A DNA stretch of 64,000 bases from Cardiocondyla obscurior (lineage: Eukaryota > Arthropoda > Insecta > Hymenoptera > Formicidae). Positions 47,873 to 60,600 of this stretch are shown here, piece after piece; within the stretch, counting starts at the first letter, position 1; the number at the start of each line of letters is the position of its first letter. Under the pieces are notes generated by a model. It did no database searches and was not told where the DNA came from. It saw only the letters and a list, made by a program, of their open reading frames with translations. Position numbers and translations under genes: made by a program. Location: positions 4,900,501-4,964,500 of the forward strand of contig NC_091881.1 in NCBI RefSeq assembly GCF_019399895.1. Reading direction: 5' to 3'.

Positions 47873-49981
47873 TTATGCTTCTGGAAATAGGTTTATCGTT
47901 TCTTTAATTGCATTTGCAACATAATCCAAATTATTTTCATTGAGCCCACACATATTTATACGTCCACTGCGTAACAAATAAATATGATACTGTTCTCTCA
48001 AATGTTGCGCTTGCTTTTCTACAAAAAAAATGGAGCAGCAAAATTAATAACTTTATCGAACTATGTAAAACAAAAAAGTATGGCTTTTACAAATATAATT
48101 ACAACTAACCGTTGAGTCCTGTATATGAGAACATTCCAATTTGTTGAATGATATGATCCCAAGTGCCTGGAGTACCTAATGCAAGCAATCTTTGATGCAA
48201 ACCTATTCTCATTTGCTTAATTCTATTAGACATTGTTTTAATATGATCCTTCCTAAAATATTATATCGTATTATTAAAGGAATTAAGATATAATTAGTTT
48301 TTTAAAGATGTTTTACGTGTTATAAATTTAAAAAATTATTACCATTCTTCAAAAAGCTCTGGATTCCTTAGCACAGTTGCAACAATTCGAGCACCGTGAT
48401 TAGGAGGATTGCTATACATTCCTCGAATAATTAACGTTAATTGTGATTTAATTTCAACGACTTCCTTTGTATCGTTCAACACGAATACTGCGTTACCAAC
48501 TCTTTCGTTGTATAATCCAAAATTTTTCGCAAAACTTTGCGTACAAATGAATTCGATGCCACGTTCAGCAAACATTCGTACAGCATATGCATCTTTTTCT
48601 AAATCTCCACTTGCAAAACCCTATCGAGAATTAATATGTAGATTTACCATAAAAATAATTTTATTTGTCATCTACTCGCTCAGATATTTACCTGATATGC
48701 ACTGTCAAATAGCGGGAAAAGTTGTTTTTCTTCTATCACGTCTGCTATTTTAGTCCACTGCTCCGGAGTTGGATCACATCCAGTAGGATTATGCGCACAC
48801 GAATGTAAAATAATTACTGCATTTTTCGGAGCTTCTCGTAAATCTCGGAGCATTCCTTCTAAATCAATATTACGTGCCTTTGCATTCCAATATGTATATT
48901 CACGACCATCTTTAAATCCTCCATTAATAAATACCAGTCTGTGATTTTCTGCTCCAGCAAATAATTGAAAAACATATGAAATTGTCGTTAACAGATGGAA
49001 CAAGAATAATGTAATTTTTTAAATTTTACATTTACTTACCCCAAGAAGGTGTGCTGTAATAAAAGGTATCGTAATGCAAAATACGAGCCAAAAATTCAGC
49101 AGCAACACGTAGTGCTCCAGTACCAGAGAGCGTTTGAACACCAAAAGCACGCCCTTCGGCAATAACAGGAGAATTCGCACCTAATAGCATACTTGTAGCA
49201 GCTTCACAAAATGATTCTAGACCAAGAACTGGTAAATATTCATGATTTTGTGAATCGTCAGCTGCAAGTGACTTCTCTACTTTTTTTACAATTGGAAGAA
49301 CCCATGGTTTGCCTTCTTGAGTACGGTAAGCTGAAACAAATGTTTCTTTTTATTTTCTGTAGATAAATATTGTAGCATTAAATTAATTAAGCACGTCTAA
49401 ATTACGAAAAAAATTTTTTTAATAAATTTTATGTGTTATAATTACTTCCATTATCTATTGGTACTTATATTCATAAGTATATTAAGAAATTAATTTGTTT
49501 TCAATTCACACATTTGATAATACTTGCACTGACTTTTGCTTTTATGTATTATTTTATGAAAGTAGCTAAATAATAAAAAACTGAGTGCTTATGTAGTTAT
49601 ATACATGTAAGTGACATGGAGCAATTATGTAATCACTCTGGAACTTATGTAAGAAGATAATAAAAATAAAAGGACATCTTATAAAATTCAATATAATTTT
49701 GGATTTACCAGTAAAATAAATTTTAATTGTACAACAAAAATATTAATAAAAAAAAATGTATTAAAAGGTATTATTATAAATATGTACATATAAAATCAGA
49801 TTTTAATTTTAACAATAAGGGAAACAAAGTAATTTTAGATATAACAGTTGTGTGAAATAAATTACGTACCTCCTATAGAAAGATTAACTTTTTTATCATG
49901 ACTGTCGTCGACGAATGCCCTTTGCAGCGCAAAAACCTCGATTGGAGGTCCCAATTGTACTCCGGTGAATTTGGTGCTCAT
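47873..49981 (-). CDS. Got1: Aspartate aminotransferase, cytoplasmic
   Basis: Minus-strand exons 49981-49870, 49330-49040, 48948-48692, 48620-48343, 48252-48110 and 48018-47873 join to 408 residues. A PLP enzyme converting aspartate and 2-oxoglutarate to oxaloacetate and glutamate; it supports the malate-aspartate shuttle. Evidence: ends of the small domain (PPIEVFALQRAF, VNLSIGAYRT), SGTGALRVAAEFLAR, SCAHNPTGCDPTPEQW, FDSAYQGFASGD, PLP lysine in QSFAKNFGLYNERVG (about 252), PPNHGARIVATVL and the C-terminal GRINMCGLNENN. No mitochondrial presequence precedes MSTKFTGVQLGPP, so the cytosolic form is called. The weak donor GTTAGT ends the fifth exon. Confidence 0.96.
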
Positions 49982-50762
49982 GTTGTCGGCGGCGATAGAC
50001 AAGTGACAGTGACGATATCGATAACGCGAAGATCAAAGGTATCAAATTAAAAATTCACGAAGAAGGGGGTGAGACTTCACAGTCGTGGGGTAAATAAGTA
50101 TACGCTGGACAAATAAAGCGGCGACAAAACGGGTCCGCGCAAAGATCGGCGAGGTGATTTTGATCTGTGTAAGTCTGCACGTATTCTACACATGTGTGCG
50201 CGCGTGCGTGACGTAGTACATCACGGCTGTTATCGGCGCCATTGACGTAAGAAAGGACGCAAGTAGCTTTTTCACAGAGCTAGTGCATTCCACTTTCGTA
50301 CCATTCGTTGCGAGAAGCTCTCGATATATTTGGCTGTTTAGTTTGTGCTTGAATACTCGACCTTCGACCACGCAACTGTGGATCGCTGGCGTAAATTCAG
50401 ATTTGTAATTAGACACACTCAAGCCGGTATTCATAGCCCATTCTATAGATCGTCCCGACTTGTTTAGCTTAATCAGTAACAGGCCCTTTACTCCACTTTA
50501 CCCTCACCGGATTAGGTTAGTTAGACCGTCGATTTAATTTTTCGACTATTCTGATTATTTTAATTTTTTAGCGACAATACATTATTTAAAGAATAGAACA
50601 CTTGTTAAAAAAAATTTTTTTTTTATTATTTAAGTTGAGTAATTTTCATAATTTTATTTACAAATTTATTCTTATTAATCTTATCTTATTTATATATAAA
50701 TATAAATAACAATTGTGTTATAATCTTATCACAAATGATATCGTTGGAAAATGTTATTAAAA
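49982..50762. other. Got1 promoter and NAF1 3' UTR interval
   Basis: 49982-50500 is GC- and CpG-richer and holds the probable Got1 5' UTR and promoter (a GGCGCCATTGACG segment near 50236). 50580-50760 is AT-rich with minus-strand AATAAA complements (near 50664), consistent with the NAF1 3' UTR. No coding sequence recognised. Confidence 0.5.
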
Positions 50763-52301
50763 TCATTTAGGAACATTTGGATCGATATTACTTATTACAT
50801 CTGAAGATGGAGAATATGGTGCAGGCCAATAACCATTAGTGTTTGTTGTCGATGTAGACGGTTGTGCGTACATAGAAAAAGATGTACTTGCATATGGAAA
50901 TGATGTATTAGGAAATTGATGAAAATTTATTTCTGCAGACGAGTGTGCAGAATTAAATCTCGGAGGAGCACCGAAGGCGCTTGTAGGATATTGATTTCGC
51001 GTATTATTTGGAATATTAGGCCTAAAATTTTGATAATATTGATTTCTACCGTCTGTAACATTACTTGAATTATTGCCCTGTGACAAATACGGTTCATGAT
51101 ACATTTCATATCCTGGGTATGATCTATTAGGCATTGGATGCATATTCTGTGGCTGCCAATAACAATTATTTTGATATGGGTATTGCTGCCAAGATTCAGC
51201 AGAAGTACATGGCCCATTCTGTACAGGGGTAAAATTATTACCATTATTCCAACTGTGCTGTCTCTTTCGATAAAATCTCCGAGATTGGGCATTTTTATTC
51301 TTGTTCCATGGATGATTCGATTGCCAAGTTGTACTGCTCTCTAAAAGTCAATTAATGATTTAGTTGTTTGAAATAACTTCAGTAACTAAGCTTAAAACAT
51401 ACTTACCTGTTGGATGCTGTTTTTTCTGCATAGTTTTACCGTCAGAACCATCTTTGTTATTTTTTTGCCTTAGCATTTCATAATAGGCTTGTTCTTCTTC
51501 ATCGTCCGAAAATTCTGGCGGCTCGTCATCGCCAACCGCATCGCAAGCTTTTAGCCTGTAAAAAAAATATTTATTTGAACGTTACTCCGTTAAAATAATT
51601 TTATAATATGTTGTATATTTGTCAAAGTACCAACTTCATTAATTCATGTAAAAAAACGAAAGATGTATACGATGTATTTGATGGACAATAGTAAACTTGC
51701 ATGCCCACTTTAATATCGTTATCTTGTATGTGCTTGGCATCGTTAAAGCGAATGCAGTAATTCGGTTCGCTCACAGTGCCAAATACATCAAATATTTTAC
51801 CAAGCGCTTTTGTTCCTTTATTGATAAATAAAACTGTATCCAAATTAAGTGTGGGTTCGCCAGGCTTTGGCTTTATGACTACTAATTGTTCAACTATTTT
51901 TTCGATCTAAAATATTTAAATAAAAATAAAATTTCAACATTTAAACACTTAGAAGTTATCTTAAAATTTTCGGAGTAATATATGTATATATAATGTAGGC
52001 TATATTAATTATACCTTGCCTAGTGGATTACACAAAACTTCAGGAACACTAATTTGTAAGTCTTCTATTGGTGGAAGATCATCTAATTCATTTCGTGTAT
52101 GCTTTCCCTTTCTTGTTGTGTTTGCATAATTTTCTTTCTTTCTAAAAATTAACATATATAGTTTATTATTTCCACATTATAAAAGATATTAAATATATTC
52201 GTTGTAATTTTATTTTTATAAAAAAGTGATAGTACTTTGTATTATTTACAACAGTTGCATCTAAATCACTGCTGCTTTTACTATTACTGCTACTGCTACT
52301 A

Positions 52302-52333
<32 letters not shown>

Positions 52334-53062
52334 GCTACTAGAATCACTTTCACTATCAATTTCTTCACATGATAAATTTTCTTCTACACGATATTCTTGT
52401 AAATTTTGTGGCTTAATATGTGACATAATGTACTGATTTGTAGTTACAATATCTGATTTGATATTTTCTGTTTCTGAATCAGTATCTTCATATTCCAGAG
52501 CAATCATAGCAAGAGAAGACCACTTAGGTTTTTCTGTGAAATAAATATAATTATGTATATAAAAAAAAAATATTTTAACAACTATTTTAGAGTTTTAAAT
52601 GTACTTATAATATAATTGATATTTTATTACTTATATTATAAATAATTTTTTGTATGTTACAGATAAAAGTAAATACAAATTTTTATTAATGTTTGATAAT
52701 GTACCTTCATTATTAGGAGTGATTTCTGCAACTTGTTCTATTTCATTATTTGTATTTTTGCTTTGCATATCATTAATATCATCTGAAATAGTATGTGATT
52801 CCTGAGTAATATGATTTTGATTATCTAATATAATTTCTACAGATTTTTGTGTAACTTCTTGTCCAATATCAGGTATATTTTCAACAGTTTCATCACATAC
52901 AATCTGATCATTTTCCTTTGAAATTAATTGAGTAATATTTGCACTATCAATAGATATATCACATTTATTTTCCTCATTAATTAAAATCTCTTTCTCATCA
53001 AAGACCATAATTGTCTTTTCACTATCTAATTGTTCATTAGATGCTTTTTCATTCACCTCCAT
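50763..53062 (-). CDS. NAF1: H/ACA ribonucleoprotein complex non-core subunit NAF1
   Basis: Minus-strand exons 53062-52705, 52533-52236, 52141-52015, 51906-51635, 51555-51407 and 51340-50763 join to 593 residues. Assembly chaperone that binds dyskerin and is replaced by GAR1 during H/ACA snoRNP and telomerase RNP maturation. An acidic N-terminus; a ~24-Ser tract (52281-52345); the linker LPPIEDLQISVPEVLCNPLG; the Gar1/Naf1 beta-barrel (LNLDTVLFINKGTKALGKIF, DVFGTVSEPNY, VGMQVYYCP); an acidic DDEPPEFSDDEEEQAYYEML helix; and a long Asn/Gln/Pro/Tyr-rich C-terminus. The start is the ATG at 53062; the frame extends upstream only with non-ATG codons. The fourth exon uses donor GTTGGT, since the nearby GTACTT leads to a stop. 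Confidence 0.94.
52281..52345. repeat. CTG/CTA trinucleotide repeat encoding polyserine in NAF1
   Basis: On the plus strand a run of ctg and cta triplets; read on the minus strand as AGC/AGT codons giving about 24 serines interrupted only at the edges. Mixed codons suggest an older, partly stabilised microsatellite, with a pure CTG stretch around 52303-52320. Confidence 0.9.
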
Positions 53063-53673
53063 TGTCTTAAATTTTAACGTTCTATACCAATGATTCAGCA
53101 ATGATATTTCCAATTAAATTATTTTATTTTTTAAATTTTATGTCATTAAATTTAATTAAAAAAATAATTTGACGAGAGTTTCACGTGTTGGCTCCAGTAG
53201 ATGACCATGTGTAAATCATCTGTTTGAGGTTAGTATTATATTTAATATTACAATTTCACTGCCATTCAACGACGAAAACGATACACTGTTTCAATTAAAA
53301 GTTTAAGATCCAGTTGCTTTAAACTTTTTTTTTTTTTAATCCAGAAAATATGACGCAAACACAATAAAAATATAAAAACTTTCCTTCTTCTTCTTCCGTC
53401 TAATTTGGTCTTATTCTACTTTCAATTCAGCCAACATTGGCGAACATGTTGCCATCTTGCAATCGAAGTAATCGCCATTGGCTTGGCAGCACTGTTTGAC
53501 TGTTTGCTAGATAGGAGCTTACGCTTGTCAATTATACCTGGCTCGAGTTATTGTGGGTGATTACAGAGAATAATATTTGATTTTCGTACTAAGTTTGGAA
53601 TCGAGAGAAAAGAAGAAAGTGAGTTCTCGCACCGCGACTTTGAGCGATCCGTCTGCGCAACAAGTCGGGCATC
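53063..53673. promoter_or_regulatory. Bidirectional promoter region of NAF1 and SMNDC1
   Basis: Head-to-head interval of 611 bases. Its centre has gttgccatcttgcaatcg (about 53449), whose reverse strand reads CAAGATGGC, a YY1/Pho-like core. 53500-53673 is GC-richer and is the probable SMNDC1 5' UTR. No coding frame. Confidence 0.5.
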
Positions 53674-55231
53674 ATGGATGACTTACAAAACTACAAGCTG
53701 CAGCTTCAGCAGGTGAGGCTTCTTTTTCCTCTTCCTAACCTCACGCGCCAATCGATCAGACACGACGACTCTGCTTATTATTCGCCCACGAATACACATG
53801 TCGTATTCTCGATAGGCTGACTTTTCGTGCTTCGTTATGTTTCAGGTGGAAGCGGCTCTCACTACGGATCCGAATAATGAAGAGTTGATTAAACTTAAGT
53901 TTGATCTGAAGGAAGTAATAAAGCTAACACATGATTTAATTAAATCGCAACAGCAGGAAAAAAGACAAGCCGATGGCATGGATGCTAAAGATCCTATTTT
54001 GCTTGCAGTTCTGGCCAATAAATGGAAAGTTGGTGATCAATGCATGGCACCCTGGAGTGAGGATGGCAAGTGAGTACTGTTTATGCTTTATGCTGCTTGT
54101 AATCATGAAGTTAAATCTTAGTTGAACTATGCTATAATTAAATATTAAATATAATTTTGCAGATATTATGAGGCAACTATAGATGCAATAAATGAAGATG
54201 GACTGGTAAATGTAACATTCAATGAATATAAGAACACTGATGTCACTATGCTTAGTCAGCTAAAATCTGTTGCTAAAAGGCCAGCATCAGATTGGGCAGA
54301 TCAAAAATCAAAGTAGGTTGCTTTTATTTCTATTTCATCTATGTTTGTAATAATGCACATTATTGTGAATCAATATTAAGTATCTTTTATGATTTTGCAT
54401 GTGTCTGAAAAACAATGTCAGGTATTGATTTACTAATCATTCATTTTTCCCTCTATCTCTAATTTTTGAATTGGCAACAATAACTCTGGCATTGGTATGG
54501 TATTCCGTCTGAAATATGCTCTTTATTCATTCATTTATCCTTTGATGTCACTCGATTGGTGTGCATCACTGGGGTTCAGGAAAAGGTAATGAGAATTGTT
54601 GGATTCTCTGATATCACATATTTCAAAAACAATGTGACATCACCAAAATAAATGTGCTTTATAAATTAGTTAATGATAAGTACATATTTTTTTTGTATAT
54701 GCTCGGTATATATATTTATAATTACATCGATATTTATATATATTTTGATAACAAAGGTATTTATATATTTTTTTTTATTATTACATGATAAAAATTTGTT
54801 TATTTATTATAAATACTATTTTTATTTATTTAAATAATAGATCGATTTATTTACAGAAAAATGCAAGCCGCTGCAGTTGCGGGTTCAGATCCAAATAAGC
54901 AAAGAGAATATCTTAAAAAGAAAAAGCAGAGGAAATTACAACGGTTCAAAGAACTGGAAGAGGAACGTGAATTGGAGAAGAACAAGTGGTTAGCATTTAC
55001 TAACAAGGTGATTATATTTATTTTTGTATAGCGTGTATTTATTTGCAAAATTTAAAGTACTGTTATAATTATACTTGATTTTTGCAGTCTTCGAAAAAAG
55101 GCGTCATAAAGAAGAGCATCTTTGCGACACCAGAAAACGTGAATGGTCGCGTAGGAATTGGTACCTGCGGTGTTAGTGGTCGAGAAATGACTAAGTTTAG
55201 TAACGGGGAGAAATGGAGGCGAGGAGCTTAA
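53674..55231 (+). CDS. SMNDC1: Survival of motor neuron-related splicing factor 30
   Basis: Exons 53674-53712, 53846-54069, 54163-54312, 54857-55007 and 55088-55231 join to 235 residues (human 238). Spliceosome factor needed for tri-snRNP joining. An N-terminal coiled segment (LQNYKLQLQQVEAAL); the Tudor domain (WKVGDQCMAPWSEDGKYYEA, then NVTFNEYKNTDV), whose aromatic cage binds symmetric dimethylarginine of Sm proteins; a Lys/Arg-rich helix (KKKKQRKLQRFKELEEE); and the conserved tail SIFATPENVNGRVGIGTCG. Starts MDDLQNY at the first ATG of the 5' region. A poly(A) signal is at 55246. Confidence 0.96.
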
Positions 55232-55818
55232 ATAAGTTATATGTAAATAAATAGGTATACTGTAATTTGGTGGAAAAGATAGAGTTATTGGAATTATTGT
55301 TATATAAAAGACTGGTCACGAACGCTTCTGCGATATATGGGTGGACAAACAACAGAAATGTGTTCCCAGGATTATTGGCAATTTAAGTAAAGTAAAAATA
55401 AGGTAAGTTCCGATAATAACACCGATTTTTAAAATCCAATAAAATTTCGAATTTTTTATTATAACAATTCAAAGCGTAACCGCAATAAATAAATATGTTT
55501 CTAGATTAATACATTTTCGCGTCAACATATCTTGTTTACAATCTCATTGATACGAATAAATGTATATTTTAATGTGCAATATCTTTAAATTATTTTTTAT
55601 AAAAAAAAAACCGCATGAAAAAGGGAGACGAGAAGAAAATAATATTATAATTATACAATTGTCTTTTATTACAAATACATTTATTTTAACCCAATGTATG
55701 CAGGGCTATGTCTGATTATCCGAAGTGTGTGCATTTGTAGGAGTCTGCTCCTAGTGAATAATAAACCGTTCTGTGAATCAAGGCCAACAATAGCGGGGCA
55801 ATTGTAAAGTGTAAAATA
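55232..55818. other. Convergent 3' region between SMNDC1 and CCDC97
   Basis: AATAAA at 55246-55251 for SMNDC1; minus-strand AATAAA complements at about 55667 and 55680 for CCDC97. Nothing else seen. Confidence 0.6.
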
Positions 55819-57043
55819 TTATTTAACCTTCAACGATTTCATATAAATATCCAACTCGTCTTCAGACTCGTTTTGATCATTGCATTCATTGCACGGAAGA
55901 ATCGTTTCGGGAGCCTCAGAATCAAAGTACTTTTCTTCTTCGTCTTGACTTCTCAATTCTACGTTATCGTAAGCTTCATTGTCGTCCACAGTGCTGAAAA
56001 AAAAAAATATATAATAACGTAACTGTTATATCTAAACGTGAGAAATAACTATTTTTAATTATAAAAAAATAGTAAATTGACATATAACATTATTATTATA
56101 TTAATTAGCACGACATATACCTATAATCAAAATCTCTATCTTTACCATCCAAAAAACTTTGATACATATTCGTAATAAATTCTTGTCTAAGTAATTTAAT
56201 TTCTTGATTCGATATCTTATGCATTTTACTGTTCTGTAATTTCTTATCTCTATCCTTGTCTTTGTGTTCCTTCTCATTCAAATCTTCGCCCCATCGGCGA
56301 TGCTTTTGTTTATCACAGTTTGTTTCAAATTCAATACTACTCGCGTCACTTTCCTCATCGTCGTCTGAATCATTTTCCTCTCGCACTTCGTCCTCCTCTT
56401 CCTGCTGATTTTTCAAATGCTTTTGCAATTTGTCTCTCTCGACGGTTTCCATAAGTATGTCGATATATGTTATACTTTTTGTGTCAAAGGTATCTCTAGT
56501 TTTCTTTTCTTCCTCTGTTAAGTATTGCCCTACCAAGTGTTCATACAACAGCGGATTTCTTTTCATCATTTCACACTCGCTAAAATAATCTCCCTTCTCT
56601 ATTAACATTTTAAGAGCCTCATATCTTCTATTTCTGATATCAATACGTCGCGTAGAATTATTAAAATATCTCCGCAATCTATTTACGTGATAGACCGTCT
56701 CGTAATCTTGACTTTTACCGAAATATTCTAAATGTTCTACCTTTAAGTAATGTCCAAATTTAGATAAAAATAAACATTGACTTTTTTCTAACAATTTTTC
56801 GGCTATCGCTCGTTTCTCTTCGAACGTTAACTCAGGCTCCTCTTTCTGCTGACTTTTGAAAATCGCTTTACTGTTGGCGACATAGTTCAAAAACTTGTTC
56901 TTGAGATCATCTTTTTCTTCGTCTGGCATAGAAAAGTCCACGTTTCGTTTATTATTATCCTTGTTTTCGCTTGGTGCGGGATCGATTTTTACTCCTAAAG
57001 TCATATTTTCCGGCTGACTATTTGACTCTCCGATTTCATTCAT
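55819..57043 (-). CDS. CCDC97: Coiled-coil domain-containing protein 97
   Basis: Two minus-strand exons, 57043-56121 and 55993-55819, join to 365 residues. The diagnostic family block is FLSKFGHYLKVEHLEYF, then RLRRYFNNSTRRIDIRNRRY and RNPLLYEHLVGQYLTEEEK. Then comes an acidic stretch (EEEDEVREENDSDDDEES), RRWGEDL, and the C-terminal conserved LLRQEFITNMYQSFLDGKD leading across the intron to DFDYSTVDDNEAYDN. CCDC97 associates with the SF3B part of U2 snRNP and PRMT5 in mammals; that role is carried over by family, not shown here. Only one intron, unlike the neighbours. Confidence 0.93.
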
Positions 57044-57649
57044 TAGAGAAAGTGAAAGAAATTGTGTACATACGCCGAGTAGTTAATAATATTCGTATTG
57101 TTTGTTGCAGATATAAGATTAACCTAGGACACACAATAAGGATACATTTCCTCATACAGCGTCTATCTACGTTGTACGAGATTGTGTTTGAATGTGTAAT
57201 ATTGTTTTATTTAGTAACACATGAGATAAACGAAATCAGTTTTAATACGCCTGGTCGGCTTTATCCGGAATGATTCATTAAAACATTAAAAACTCGCTGA
57301 ATAGTTATAATCGAAATTCTATTTCGCGCATAATACACACAGATCGTATGGGTTCGTTCATTTTTATTCCACGCGCGTATGCGCCACATTCAGCCATATT
57401 TGTATACCGCGGTGCACGGACAAATTAAACTCCTGTGGCGGTGCAAAGATCTACAGAGATCCGCTCCGTTTCTCTAGACTGCGTTTCCCGCCAACATGGC
57501 AGATACGTCGGCGCTCCTGTCGTTTCCCGCCAAGTTCCCGTGACAATTTCGTTATAGTGCAACCAAGTTTTTGTATGGCGGCATAGAAGTGTTTTGCTCG
57601 CGCGATATTTGGTCCGATTTCTCGTCTGACTAGACCACGATACTTCAGA
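57044..57649. promoter_or_regulatory. Bidirectional promoter region of CCDC97 and the Rb-family gene
   Basis: Head-to-head interval. 57420-57649 is CpG-rich and contains gcgtttcccgccaacatggcag (about 57480) and a second tttcccgccaagttcccg (about 57525). TTTCCCGCC is the E2F consensus half-site, appropriate for an Rb-family promoter under self-regulation by E2F. The same segment contains a CCATGTTGGC/YY1-like core on the reverse strand. Confidence 0.6.
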
Positions 57650-60600
57650 ATGGGGCAGTCGGACGATACTGAGGACTCGATGTACAGCCGGCACCAAGAT
57701 CTTTGCCAGAAGCTGAATATGGACGCGACTGCCGCGTCCGAGGCCTGGAAATCCTATGAGACTATCCGACAGAACTATACCCTGGAGGTAGTATTTACGC
57801 ACGTAATACATTCCCGATAAATGGAAAAATACGATATCGAGCCGCGTGATATTACGGGACACCGAATACAATGGTCCGGAGCATCATCGCTCGTTAATCG
57901 TTGACCCTTTTCCCGAGACAAAGCAGAGCAATTTTTTTTTCCTTGCTACGTTAAGAATTATTCAAAATACGACGGATGAATGATTTGGCACGTTAATTTT
58001 GAAAGAATCATCTGAAAATTCCCTCTTAATTGATTCATTTTTCGCGGTATCTGAATTTTTTATGTTACATGGATTTCAAGACCTTGCCTCACGCTTTTCA
58101 CCTTGTAGAACTTATTAGTTTGCTATGAGTGCTACTTTTTTAATTTTATTTATTAATGGTTTATATATAATATGTATATATGTGAAGTATTATGTTTATT
58201 AAGGTACTGATTAAAAAATTTTTTATCTATATCTATATAAAAATTTTTTTATCTATATTATCTATATTTACAGGGTGACCAGTTACATTGGATAGGTTGT
58301 GCAGTATATGTGGCATGTAGAAAATTTTCTATACCCACAGTAGGAAGGCCAGGCACTAATGTGGAAGGCAATTGTGTATCACTAACACGTCTCTTGCAAT
58401 TGTGTAATCTTCCACTGATACAATTCTTTACAAAGAGCAAGTCATGGGCTGATATGGCAAACATGCCACAGGATTTTCGTGCCAGGATAGAAAAATTAGA
58501 AGCCAATTTTTCAGTATCTATGGTTATATTTAAGAAGTATCAACCAATATTTGTTGATGTATTTAAAGATCCACAAGAGGATATCTCTAGACCTCCTAGG
58601 TCCAGAAGACACAGAGCAATGCCCTGTACACCCAGTAGAGTGTTTGAATTTTGCTGGACACTGTTTATATGTATAAAAGGTGCAATTCATGATATTTCGG
58701 ATGATCTGGTTAACTCTTATCATCTCTTGTTAGTTTGCTGCGATCTTATATATAATAATGCTCTACTGGCTAACAGAAAAGATTTGTTAAATCCTAATTT
58801 TCAAGGTAAGTATCATTGCAATTAACATTAAAAAGATTGCAGGTGTAATAATAATTATCATAGAAATATTTTTATCTTGTATTTTATTATTTACAGGTTT
58901 GCCGAATAATTTCAATGATGAAAATTATACTCCGCCACAGACGCCAAATTGCATTATTAATTTGCTATGCGATCGTCATGATGCAATTGCTGTTGAGGCT
59001 AAAGCTATAAAAGAGTATTGTGTGAAAAATTATATTAACAAGCTATTTGACGAGAAAATCTTACGTGGTGATCAATTGAATTTTTCTGGTATGCTAGATG
59101 CATTGAATTTTGATAGTAATCACAAGGCCATTAACAGATCTTATGAACAACGTATGCTAAGTGTTGGAGACTTTGATGAGAGAATTTTCCTAGGTAAATT
59201 TATATTTAAAATTTTGCTTTATATATAGTAATTAGTACAGATACAATGAACGAAATATATGCATTGTAAGCTTATAGTATGATATCTTGCATGCTTTCCG
59301 CTAACTTATTTCGCTTTTGTAAATACTTGAATTGATAATAATTTGATTAAGCAAAAATGTATAAACTACACATTTAGTAGTAATTTGTGGTTTGAATTAT
59401 GTTAGATTTAATTAAAAATTTGATATGTTAATCATATACATCGACATTTATTTATTTATTTTTTTTATATATTTTTGAGAGTGGTAGGAAATTATAGTTA
59501 TTTATTAATTGTCATAAGTACAATTAATATACTAAAGTTGTCTACGTTTATCGATGGTTAGTTTAGTCATAAAAAAAATTCTAGCAACCTGTTTAATTTA
59601 AGTTTTTTTATTTTTTATTTATTAATTTTTTTTAAATTTTTTTTTAAAACAAATTTGTGCATTTGCTTTATAATGGTTGCTTTATAGCTGAATGGAGGAG
59701 AGTAAATTTGAACAGTGTATCAAATTCAAACATGTATGACCAAAACAGTGCTAAGCATGTCCAGTTTATTAAACATGATGTCTTACAAGGTGGGTTTGTA
59801 ATATCTTGTGTGCTTTTGTTATGCAAATGATTAATTTCAATTAATGTCTTTCCTCTACTAATCATATATTTCAAATAAGAAAATTAGTCTATTTTCAGTT
59901 TTTCAAATTATAAGTATAAGTTTGACATAAATGTATAATTTTTGTTTCAGGCCATGACGCTAACGAGAACATTGGTTCCCCTACACAAATGATGAACATT
60001 GAAGAAATTCATGAACGATTACAAATAAAAAGAGAGCAGCATGCTGGGGTAAAGTTTAGCCAATTTTATTACATATATTTGATCGCGATAGCAATTAGCA
60101 AATTATATTTTCTTGTATATAACTTCATTTTCCATAGCAGATACAATATTTGGCACCTCCTACGCCATTGACTGGACGTAAATATCTTCGATCGAAGGAT
60201 ATGTCTAATATTACACCAGTGACTACAGCAACTCAAAGTGTTATTAAGTTACAAGCCTTAATAGCTGGACAATCTGCTCCAAGTGAAAGCCTATTACAGA
60301 TGCTGAACAACTGTTCTCAAGACGTTAAGTCTTCCCTTGAAGCAAAAGTTAAACAGATTGGTGAACTGTTTTGCGCAAACTATAATAATAATAATATAAA
60401 TATTATTAAAGTAACTGATGGTACAGCTTCTGACTTCGGAAAGAAACGTCTTGTCATGGGACAAACTTTGTTTTACAAGCTTTTAGAAATGATTCTAAAC
60501 GATGAGAAACGCAAAAAGCCAAATGACGACATAACTGTAAGTTATACAAGTAATGATAATTATAGATAAAAAATTTATTAAAGCAGCATATTTAAATGTT

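Noticed and set aside
54583..54588. Six-base sequence gaaaag flanked by ttcag and gtaatg in an SMNDC1 intron, a possible micro-exon
   Set aside because: It would keep frame, but adds only Lys/Arg in a non-conserved linker, and direct joining of 54312 to 54857 already gives the family sequence.
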